A stretch of DNA of 26,394 nucleotides from positions 1-26,394 of the forward strand of contig DISP01000030.1 in the NCBI GenBank assembly GCA_002421995.1. The letters run 5' to 3'. This document shows positions 8,029-13,820 of the stretch, piece by piece. Origin of the DNA: Bacteroidales bacterium UBA6207 (GTDB lineage: Bacteria > Bacteroidota > Bacteroidia > Bacteroidales > F082). The position numbers were made by a program, and so were the translations under genes. The notes beneath the pieces were generated by a model. It was given only the letters and a program-made list of their open reading frames with translations, did no database searches and was not told the origin of the DNA. Position 1 is the stretch's first letter; every line of letters starts with the position of its first letter.

Positions 8029-8562
8029 TTACAAAGCAATACCAAACACAAGCATTGCGCCTGTGAGGATGCCTCCTGAACGGGAAGAACCAATCGTATA
8101 TGCCTTTGCACCTATCGAATATCTGTCAGAGTATTTATAATCATAGCCGATAATGAAATTAAAAGCATGCTCATTCGACGTAAAATAGTCATAATCCAGA
8201 CTTGTGGCAGACTCTCGATACAATCTTGTTTCATTAATAAATGTATAACCAAGACCAATCCTGAAATTGTTTTTCCCATCGTTTCTGAAAGGAGAAACAT
8301 ACAACGTTATACCACCATGGAGGTAATCATTTTTATCATGTTTTGTCTCGAAGCTTCTGCCGATTCCCACAACAGCAGAAGCGGTGAAATAAGCATTCAG
8401 TTTGTAGTCGAGTTCATTTTCGAAGCTGAGCGTCAATACGTCGCCGCTTCCCATAAAACCTACGCCTGCTCCGGCTTTGAATTCCAGACGGCTTGGTTGT
8501 TCCTGTGCAGAAAGTATCGTGCCCAACAACATGAATGAGAGAATGATCGTTACTTTTTTCAT
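8029..8562 (-). CDS. Small outer-membrane beta-barrel-like protein
   Basis: 177 residues with a signal peptide (MKKVTIILSFMLLGTILSAQ, cleavage after about residue 20). The mature part consists of alternating aromatic strands such as FKAGAGVGFMGS, KLNAYFTASAVVGIGRSF and RIGLGYTFINETRLY, and it ends with a hydrophobic strand (AMLVFGIAL), as small outer-membrane barrels do. I do not recognise a specific family. The gene is 41 bp after the MORN/TonB-C gene in the same direction. Confidence 0.8.
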   Translation of the reverse strand: MKKVTIILSFMLLGTILSAQEQPSRLEFKAGAGVGFMGSGDVLTLSFENELDYKLNAYFTASAVVGIGRSFETKHDKNDYLHGGITLYVSPFRNDGKNNFRIGLGYTFINETRLYRESATSLDYDYFTSNEHAFNFIIGYDYKYSDRYSIGAKAYTIGSSRSGGILTGAMLVFGIAL

Positions 8563-8603
8563 TTGTTTGATTTTTATTCGAATGTTTCAAAAATTAATGT
8601 CAT

Positions 8604-9692
8604 TTATTGATGATTGCTGAATTTAACAGGCAGACTAAGCTGCATGCTTATGTTTCGGTTATTGTTTTTTGCAGGAATCCAATCCGGAAACTGCTTAACT
8701 ACTTTTTCGACAACTGTATCAAAGCGGTGATCAAAAGGCACACTTGTATAAACATTTTCAATTTTTCCCTCCTCGGTCACAGTAAAAGTTACTACAATAC
8801 TGGCCGAGGAAGCATTTGAAATTTTGTAACCTTTCGGGAAGTGTAGCTTGTTTTGAAGATATTTTCGGTATTTCTTTTCTCCGCCTTTGAATGAAGCAAT
8901 TCGAATAATGCCGGATGTGTCCTGACTAATATTTCCTTGATCATCAAAGTATTGAGCTGAAACACGCTTTCCGTTTTCAAAGTACTCAATCCCGCTTGGC
9001 TGACCATTTTTATGGTAATAATCCCATCTTCCTATCTTATCAAAGTTCGCTGCAAAATCGCCTTTTGCGGATAATTGTGCGTTCGAAAACCAGCTCACAA
9101 GTGCGTATGTTTGTTTATCTTTTCGATAAAGGGAGTCGCTAAGTGTGCCGTTCGTATGCCAGTATAGCGAAGTACCTGTCCTTTTACCTTTTGAATAAAT
9201 TGCTGAATCACTTCTCACCTTATTATAATGATAGGACACCCAAGGCCCATCCAATTCGTTGTTCGCATACTTTCCGGATGATTTTACACCTCCATCAGGA
9301 TAATAAAAGGTAAAATATCCATTTTTTTCTTCGCAAATCGAATCGAGATAGAGTCCGGACATTTGCAATTGGGCATCTCTGATATAAAAATCACGTCTGT
9401 AATACCCCGAATCAGTTTTGACGGTTAATGAATAAAAAGAAGCGGAAGCAGCATCACACTGCTCCCATTTGTGGTTGTATAATCTTTCGGTGGTTTGCGC
9501 CGTCAAGCTGTTGAAATAGAATGAGGCAAATACCAGTGGCAATACTGAAATCATCCGAAAAAGGTTTTTCGAACGGATTATATGTCCTGATTGCAGCATA
9601 AAAGCCATAGTTATCCTTGAAGGAAAGAAGCTTTTAAAAGATTTATTCATTCTCATATCCGTTTCAAACTTGTGATAAAGCCTCTTCATCAA
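8604..9692 (-). CDS. MORN-like repeat protein with TonB C-terminal-like domain
   Basis: 362 residues from the first ATG. A signal-type segment lies at 47-65 (MISVLPLVFASFYFNSLTAQ), so the true start may be internal (for example 9650, 9608 or 9554); I keep 9692 because it is only 5 bp from the upstream gene. Residues about 123-253 hold YwqK/MORN-like repeats (YYPDGGVKSSGKY, YWHTNGTLSDSLY, YYHKNGQPSGIEYFENGKR). Residues about 265-357 resemble the TonB C-terminal domain (VVTFTVTEEGKIENV ... FPDWIPAKN). There is no proline-rich spacer and no classic TonB anchor, so it is unlikely to be an energy-transducing TonB. This domain pair is common among secreted Bacteroidota proteins and its function is unknown. 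Confidence 0.85.
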   Translation of the reverse strand: MMKRLYHKFETDMRMNKSFKSFFPSRITMAFMLQSGHIIRSKNLFRMISVLPLVFASFYFNSLTAQTTERLYNHKWEQCDAASASFYSLTVKTDSGYYRRDFYIRDAQLQMSGLYLDSICEEKNGYFTFYYPDGGVKSSGKYANNELDGPWVSYHYNKVRSDSAIYSKGKRTGTSLYWHTNGTLSDSLYRKDKQTYALVSWFSNAQLSAKGDFAANFDKIGRWDYYHKNGQPSGIEYFENGKRVSAQYFDDQGNISQDTSGIIRIASFKGGEKKYRKYLQNKLHFPKGYKISNASSASIVVTFTVTEEGKIENVYTSVPFDHRFDTVVEKVVKQFPDWIPAKNNNRNISMQLSLPVKFSNHQ

Positions 9693-9697
9693 CAGTT

Positions 9698-10342
9698 TTA
9701 TTCATCAATACCGGCCGCAGTTCTCACCAATGAAAGCGGCTTGTAATCCCATCCGCGCAGGCCGATGATTCCATACATTGTTTCGCCTGGTTTTATCTTT
9801 TTATCGAATAAGTCGTTGACCATCAGATCACGCAGCAAATTACTGTTTGCATTGCTTGCCACAGCCATGTTTCCGATGGTTATTCCCGGTCCAAGTGCCA
9901 ATCCGATCGGATAGACATCCTGAGTGGTATTAGAGCCGTCTTTTTTGGTGACAGTCAGGTTCACAAACGTCAACAACAAATAAGGAAGATAGGAAGCAGA
10001 ACTTTGTCGGATCATTCGCTGCGCAACACTGGCTTCGAGCGGAAACAGCTGTGTTGAACCTGAAAAAAAAGCTGCATTTCTTCCAATAATCAAATCGGAA
10101 TCTGAATTATTCGTCACCTTCACGGCCACAATCCTTACGCCTTTGTTTTCTTCTTTATTGGCATAGCGCCGGTTGCCTCTTTCGCGCAGCACATCATATT
10201 TGTATGACAGGCTTGTCCCGTCCTGAACATCGTGTGCGTTATAATTCAGCCTTTCCGGCCTTAATGGTTTGTAGGTGGCTGCGCAACTGCTGAGCAATAA
10301 CGCAAGAAGCAGAACGGGTAGTTTGAACATTTGATTTTTCAT
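9698..10342 (-). CDS. Hypothetical lipoprotein
   Basis: 214 residues from ATG 10342, chosen because it gives a compact lipoprotein signal (MKNQMFKLPVLLLALLLSSC) with Cys20 in a standard LSSC lipobox; a start at 10378 would add 12 residues. The mature protein is mixed alpha/beta and includes VKVTNNSDSDLIIGRNAAFF and a C-terminal IKPGETMYGIIGLRGWDY, which suggests an Ig-like fold resembling small accessory lipoproteins. A hydrophobic patch around SYLPYLLLTFVNLTV is present. I do not recognise the family. It is followed after 5 bp by the MORN/TonB-C gene and is probably in one operon with it. Confidence 0.8.
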   Translation of the reverse strand: MKNQMFKLPVLLLALLLSSCAATYKPLRPERLNYNAHDVQDGTSLSYKYDVLRERGNRRYANKEENKGVRIVAVKVTNNSDSDLIIGRNAAFFSGSTQLFPLEASVAQRMIRQSSASYLPYLLLTFVNLTVTKKDGSNTTQDVYPIGLALGPGITIGNMAVASNANSNLLRDLMVNDLFDKKIKPGETMYGIIGLRGWDYKPLSLVRTAAGIDE

Positions 10343-10443
10343 AATCGTTGGATTTGTTTTGATTTTAAGAATTGACAATCTGTTATTTACATTATAATTG
10401 AATTTGCAGAATCTCCTTAGAGTGCCGACAAAACGTTTTTGAC

Positions 10444-11082
10444 TCAGTTAAATGTGGCATTAAAAAGCAAGCTGATGTTGTTGCTGCCCAGCAGCTCGGT
10501 AATTCCGTCACCCGGCCTGTTGGTTAGACTTGTCCTGTTATAAGTGACCCCAATGCCGAGGCCCCAGCGCCGCGAGACCCACCATTCTTTGCCTGCTTTC
10601 AACTGGAACGAAAAACCCTTGTCAGTCGAAATGTTCACATTGTTTTTTGTGTCGGAGAGTGTGAAATAGCCAATACCCGCTGAAGCTGATAAAAAAATAT
10701 TCTGCGGCATCACATAATACGTAAATCCAAGACCAAACATTCCTTCACCAATGCTGATTTCGTCAGGAAGTTTCATGCTTGTCCCCTCAGCATAAAGTTT
10801 TGGGCCAACAAGCGATGATGAAACAAGTGTGGCATGAAGCAGGATATTCTCTTTACGCGAACCTCCAATCTTGAAATCGAACAACGCCCCTGTTCCCTTG
10901 TATTTGTAATCGAAATCGCCCGCTGCTACATCTGTAACAGCAATAAATGACGGACCAATACTCATCGAAAGATAAAATCCCTTGTGGATTCTGTCCTTTT
11001 GAGTCTTTTTCTCAGGACGTGTCTGAGCTATTGAAAAAGTTAGCAGACCAAGGAAAATACCCATTAAAATAGTTCGTTTCAT
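10444..11082 (-). CDS. Outer-membrane beta-barrel family protein
   Basis: 212 residues with a signal peptide (MKRTILMGIFLGLLTFSIAQ). The mature sequence is made of amphipathic strands: GFYLSMSIGPSFIAVT, MFGLGFTYYVMPQNIFLSASAGIGYF, GFSFQLKAGKEWWVSRRWGLGIGV, and a terminal ISLLFNATFN with aromatic C-terminal strand. This fits the OmpA-like/PF13505-type eight-strand barrel group. It is the first gene of the minus-strand run that continues to 2734, following a 700-bp gene-free region. Ligand unknown. Confidence 0.82.
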   Translation of the reverse strand: MKRTILMGIFLGLLTFSIAQTRPEKKTQKDRIHKGFYLSMSIGPSFIAVTDVAAGDFDYKYKGTGALFDFKIGGSRKENILLHATLVSSSLVGPKLYAEGTSMKLPDEISIGEGMFGLGFTYYVMPQNIFLSASAGIGYFTLSDTKNNVNISTDKGFSFQLKAGKEWWVSRRWGLGIGVTYNRTSLTNRPGDGITELLGSNNISLLFNATFN

Positions 11083-11394
11083 CTGTATTCTTGTTTTAAT
11101 GATTGGATTTGATGTTTTCGTTTGAGCATTTTGTTTTTTTTGTTTTGTTTGTTTTTATTGATAAACGGCATTGGAGCCATCAGCTATTTTCATCCGTAAG
11201 TTATCTTTATCCCAAATTCGCATAGAAGAGTTCATTTGCTTGTTATGTATTACATTGTTAAACAACATATTATAAATATTTCATTGAATTCTACTTATTT
11301 AAAAACTTAGCATTTTCGCCTTAAGTCCGAAACTTTCACAACACTACATCAACATCAATCAGTCATTTTCCTACAGAAAATAGCCTTTCATCTC

Positions 11395-11612
11395 AGGCTG
11401 TGAGCCCGGACGCATCCTTTGAAAATTGCAGCCCTGCAACAGTTTCGAGCCCCGGGAAAGTAAAATTTAAGGGGTTGGGACAGGAATCTTGTTTGCCTGT
11501 GTCCGGTAAAACGCTCAAAACAGCTCTTCTGTACAATTACTTATTCAGAGCTTCAAACCGAACAATGCAGTAAAATTATAAAACCCTTAGAGATTGTGCA
11601 AGGGTTTTGTTG
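11395..11612 (+). ncRNA. Candidate structured RNA ending in an intrinsic terminator-like hairpin
   Basis: In order on the plus strand: GGCT/AGCC near 11396-11406; CCCGG (11405-11409) with CCGGG (11452-11456), enclosing TTGCA/TGCAA (11426-11439); GGACAGG (11478-11484) with CCTGTGTCC (11496-11504), with a 2-nt bulge; AGCTCT (11522-11527) with AGAGCT (11547-11552); and the terminator-like stem at 11580-11608. The section is more GC-rich than its surroundings. The approximately 200-nt size fits a small RNA, possibly a regulatory or 6S-type RNA, but I cannot assign it to a family and see no good promoter. Pairings were found by eye only. Confidence 0.35.
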
Positions 11613-11620
11613 TTTATTAT
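11580..11620 (+). terminator. Intrinsic terminator-like hairpin in the gene-free region
   Basis: AAAACCCTT (11580-11588) pairs perfectly with AAGGGTTTT (11600-11608) around an 11-base loop, followed on the plus strand by the T-rich GTTGTTTATTATT. No plus-strand protein gene lies upstream, so if functional it would end an RNA transcript. Confidence 0.5.
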
Positions 11621-11739
11621 TAAAATTTCTTAAAAAAAGAAGATACAACAACGTCTTGCGATTTGTAAATGCGTATCTATCTGATTTGCTAACAAATACA
11701 CACCATTAAAAAAACACAGCATAACAAACTGCGGCATCC

Positions 11740-11757
11740 CGATGCTTAACAGCATCG
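11740..11757. repeat. Short perfect inverted repeat downstream of the pyrBI terminator
   Basis: CGATGCT (11740-11746) and AGCATCG (11751-11757) with loop TAAC. There is no T-run directly behind it on either strand. It may be a processing or transcript-end stabilising hairpin for either strand. Confidence 0.4.
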
Positions 11758-11760
11758 CTG

Positions 11761-11793
11761 AAAAACAAAAAAAACTGCTCCGGAGAGCAGTTT
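11761..11793 (-). terminator. Intrinsic terminator of the pyrB-pyrI operon
   Basis: AAACTGCTC (11772-11780) and GAGCAGTTT (11785-11793) form a perfect 9-bp stem with loop CGGA. On the minus strand it is followed by a run of T broken by one G. It lies 24 bp beyond the pyrI stop at 11817. Confidence 0.88.
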
Positions 11794-11816
11794 AATAGTA
11801 TTGAGAAATCCCGAAA

Positions 11817-12284
11817 CTAAATAAAAACGATGTTCTCTTTCGAAGTATTCTTCTCGCAATAATGGCAGGCCAGCTTAAGGTTTCCAGCTTCGTCATAAAG
11901 CACTGTGAACTTTGTTGAGACATCTTCTTTGTTTGTGATACAGTTGGGATTGAAGCACTTAACCATTTTATCAACTTTCTCAGGAATTGTCACAGTTGAT
12001 TTTCTGACCACTTCATAATCATGAATCTCGATCAGTGTTGCTGAAGGTGCCACCAGGGCGATCTTGTTGATTTCTTCGGGTTCAAAGTATTTGTCGCTCA
12101 CTTTGATAATGCCCTTCGACCCGAATTTCTTGCTTTCGAGATTCGTACCGAAATACAGCGGATTGCTAAGCTTGTGCAAACCAAGTATTTTAATCACCTG
12201 AAAAACATTCTCAGTGGGAATATGGTCAATCACGGTACCGTTGCTGATGGCTGAAACGATCAGCTCTTTTCTTTTATCGCTCAT
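11817..12284 (-). CDS. pyrI: Aspartate carbamoyltransferase regulatory subunit
   Basis: 155 residues, the normal length for PyrI (E. coli 153). The N-terminal allosteric domain reads ISNGTVIDHIPTENVFQVIKILGL, where the conserved Gly-Thr-Val-Ile-Asp-His segment contributes to the nucleotide site. The zinc domain has its four ligands at Cys110, Cys115, Cys140 and Cys143 (KCFNPNCITN ... LACHYCE). PyrI dimers join two PyrB trimers and relay CTP inhibition and ATP activation. The gene follows pyrB by 24 bp and is followed by a strong terminator, so pyrB-pyrI is a closed two-gene operon. All key residues are intact. Confidence 0.98.
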   Translation of the reverse strand: MSDKRKELIVSAISNGTVIDHIPTENVFQVIKILGLHKLSNPLYFGTNLESKKFGSKGIIKVSDKYFEPEEINKIALVAPSATLIEIHDYEVVRKSTVTIPEKVDKMVKCFNPNCITNKEDVSTKFTVLYDEAGNLKLACHYCEKNTSKENIVFI

Positions 12285-12308
12285 TGTTCTTGTTTTAAGG
12301 GTGTATTG

Positions 12309-13217
12309 CTATTTATTACCTAGTATTGATGCCATCAGTGCCTGGCGAACATAGATTCCGTTTTGGGCCTGTTGAAAATAGTAGGCCATTGGGTTGCTGT
12401 CAACATCGGTATGAATCTCGTTGACGCGTGGAAGTGGATGCAGGATTTTCAGGTTCGGTTTACCATTGTCCAACATGCTGTTTACCAGGTTGTATGAGTT
12501 TTTAACACGTTCATATTCCAGGGGATCAGGAAATCTTTCGCGTTGAATGCGCGTCATATACAAAATATCTGATTTTGGAATCACTTCACTCATATCAGTA
12601 TATTGTTCATATTGAAGCTTAGCATCTTTGATATGACGTTTCACAGCACTCGGGAGCTTTAGCTCTGGAGGCGAAACCAGGTGAAAGCGGGTGTTGAAAT
12701 GACAGAGCGCCATGGTAAGGCTGTGCACGGTGCGGCCATATTTCAAATCGCCCACAAAGGTGATGTCGAGGTTGTCGAGCGTTCCCTGCGTTTTGCGGAT
12801 GGAATATAAATCGAGCAGACATTGAGTCGGGTGTTGGTTTGCACCATCGCCGGCATTGATGATCGGAACAGGAGCCACTTCACTGGCATAGCGGGCAGCA
12901 CCATCCACCGGATGACGCATCACAATAAGGTCGGAGTAGTTGCTCACAGTGAGAATTGTGTCGTTGAGCGTTTCGCCTTTCTGAACACTTGTTGTTGCTG
13001 CACTGCTGAAACCTATCACACTGGCACCTAATTGCATGGCTGCGCTTTCAAAGCTTAGGCGTGTACGTGTAGATGGCTCAAAAAAAAGTGAGGCAATCAC
13101 CTTACCTTTCAGAATTTCCTGACGTGGCTGCGCTTCAAAGGTTTCGGCCAGGTCGAGAATACGGATGATTTCCTCCTTGGAGTAATCATTGATGGAGACA
13201 AGACTTCGGTTTTTCAT
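12309..13217 (-). CDS. pyrB: Aspartate carbamoyltransferase catalytic subunit
   Basis: 302 residues. Carbamoyl-phosphate site: FEPSTRTR (Ser49-Thr50-Arg51-Thr52-Arg53). The 80s loop from the neighbouring subunit, SSAATTSVQKGET, has Ser77 and Lys80. Arg101, the HPTQ motif (129-132), and the aspartate-binding MTRIQRER and HPLPRVNEI segments are all present. It condenses carbamoyl phosphate and aspartate to carbamoyl aspartate, the committed step of pyrimidine synthesis. The ATG at 13217 overlaps the stop of a leader ORF (ATGA). Its leader holds an intrinsic terminator, which suggests control by attenuation. Confidence 0.98.
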   Translation of the reverse strand: MKNRSLVSINDYSKEEIIRILDLAETFEAQPRQEILKGKVIASLFFEPSTRTRLSFESAAMQLGASVIGFSSAATTSVQKGETLNDTILTVSNYSDLIVMRHPVDGAARYASEVAPVPIINAGDGANQHPTQCLLDLYSIRKTQGTLDNLDITFVGDLKYGRTVHSLTMALCHFNTRFHLVSPPELKLPSAVKRHIKDAKLQYEQYTDMSEVIPKSDILYMTRIQRERFPDPLEYERVKNSYNLVNSMLDNGKPNLKILHPLPRVNEIHTDVDSNPMAYYFQQAQNGIYVRQALMASILGNK

Positions 13218-13372
13218 TGAATAATGAAGGTTTTTATGGTGGATACTAATTCTGTGTTTCGCAAAAAATCGGGCAAAAAAAAGACGGCTTTTGCCGTCGA
13301 ATAAATAATACCTTGAAAAACATCCCTCCGGGAACTCTGTAATAAAAGAAATTCGGGATTTTTTAGTGACAT
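13214..13372 (-). CDS. Putative pyrBI leader peptide ORF reading through the attenuator
   Basis: A 52-codon frame from ATG 13372, just after the predicted transcription start, to a TGA that overlaps the pyrB ATG by the ATGA arrangement. It crosses the whole terminator hairpin; the stem and T-run encode STAKAVFFLPDF. In E. coli a 44-aa leader (PyrL) likewise spans the pyrBI attenuator and ends next to pyrB. There translation close behind a stalled polymerase at low UTP stops hairpin formation. The same frame is open up to 13486, but that start lies upstream of the promoter. A rival 25-codon frame starts at 13323 right behind GGAGGG and also crosses the hairpin. Expression is unproven. Confidence 0.45.
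   Translation of the reverse strand: MSLKNPEFLLLQSSRRDVFQGIIYSTAKAVFFLPDFLRNTELVSTIKTFIIQ
13275..13298 (-). terminator. Intrinsic terminator within the pyrB leader (candidate attenuator)
   Basis: On the minus strand GACGGC-AAAA-GCCGTC (13298-13283) is a perfect GC-rich 6-bp hairpin followed by eight consecutive T (13282-13275). It lies between the predicted pyrB promoter and the pyrB ATG, with no other minus-strand gene upstream to end, so it can only act on the pyrBI transcript. A T-rich tract precedes the stem, as at the UTP-sensitive pause in the E. coli leader. Confidence 0.8.
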
Positions 13373-13394
13373 TTCCGATTGATTAACCGGAGTA

Positions 13395-13425
13395 CAAAAA
13401 TAAGCCATTGTTCCAAACCGGCAAA
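13395..13425 (-). promoter_or_regulatory. Promoter of pyrBI
   Basis: On the minus strand TTTG (13425-13422), a 19-base spacer and TATTTTTG (13402-13395): exact matches to both Bacteroidota promoter elements at the standard spacing. Transcription is predicted to begin near 13388, giving a leader of about 170 nt before pyrB. Confidence 0.7.
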
Positions 13426-13568
13426 ATCTTTCGAAAAAAGATATGAAAAGGTTTTCAACAGAAAGCAAAACGGGGCATTCTGTCACCTCAGACTTCCTTT
13501 TTCTACACTGCCCTTACGAATTAATATTTGTCTAATCTTTGATTGACATGCAGTTAATCTACTACTGA

Positions 13569-13576
13569 TATCTTTG
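13569..13576 (+). promoter_or_regulatory. Candidate -7 box of the cold-shock-like gene
   Basis: TATCTTTG is an exact TAnnTTTG match 23 bases before the ATG at 13600. No TTTG lies at the 19-21 base spacing; ATTG ends 23 bases upstream of the box. Confidence 0.4.
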
Positions 13577-13599
13577 CAATCGTTTGAAAAATATTAACG

Positions 13600-13818
13600 A
13601 TGATGTCGAAAGGGACCATTATTGAACTGTCCTATAAGAAAGGCTATGGATTTTTGAAGGAACTGGGCACAAACAGAATCCTTCGTTTTGATCTTGCAGA
13701 TCAAAACGAAGGATTTATGACTGATCAGCAGATAGAATTCAATGTGATTGACCTCGATCCGGGCAAAATAGCCATCAATCTCAGAGCTTCGACACGTGAA
13801 AAATCCGAAATGCTGTAG
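13600..13818 (+). CDS. Diverged cold-shock-domain-like small protein
   Basis: 72 residues, the length of CspA-type proteins. The N-terminus fits the fold: GTIIELSYKKGYGFLK, with a good RNP1 match (KGYGF, 14-18). The RNP2 position reads ILRFD (27-31) in place of the usual VFVHF, so one aromatic/histidine nucleic-acid contact pattern is altered. The end, QQIEFNVIDLDPGKIAINLRAS, matches the last two strands. Likely a single-stranded nucleic acid-binding protein, perhaps an RNA chaperone. It is divergent from pyrBI and convergent with the TonB receptor gene, 2 bp away. The codons for residues 26-39 lie in a perfect 18-bp inverted repeat. Confidence 0.75.
   Translation: MMSKGTIIELSYKKGYGFLKELGTNRILRFDLADQNEGFMTDQQIEFNVIDLDPGKIAINLRASTREKSEML
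13677..13715. repeat. Perfect 18-bp inverted repeat inside the cold-shock-like gene
   Basis: Left arm AATCCTTCGTTTTGATCT (13677-13694), spacer TGC, right arm its exact reverse complement (13698-13715). In mRNA it would form a stem of up to 18 bp with a very small loop, about 80 nt after the start codon. In DNA it could extrude a cruciform. It is fully in frame, encoding ILRFDLADQNEGF. No T-run follows, so it is not a terminator. Confidence 0.95.
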
Positions 13819-13820
13819 AT

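Larger units (their letters stand above)
11083..11816. other. Gene-free region with multiple hairpins
   Basis: No convincing coding frame occupies these 734 bases. The left part (11083-11380) is AT-rich and precedes the barrel gene at 11082; I find no clear TAnnTTTG box there. The middle part (about 11395-11612) holds a series of hairpins, listed separately. The right part holds a perfect 7-bp hairpin (CGATGCT / AGCATCG, 11740-11757) and the pyrI terminator. Confidence 0.7.

Noticed and set aside
11400..11460. tRNA-like segment containing TTTCGAGCCCC
   Set aside because: The sequence before the apparent T-loop cannot form a T-stem, and there is no acceptor stem or anticodon arm.
13214..13486. 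Full 90-codon frame upstream of pyrB as a normal protein gene
   Set aside because: Its first ATG lies upstream of the well-matched pyrBI promoter, and the peptide has no family features. Only the part from 13372 is kept, as a possible leader peptide.
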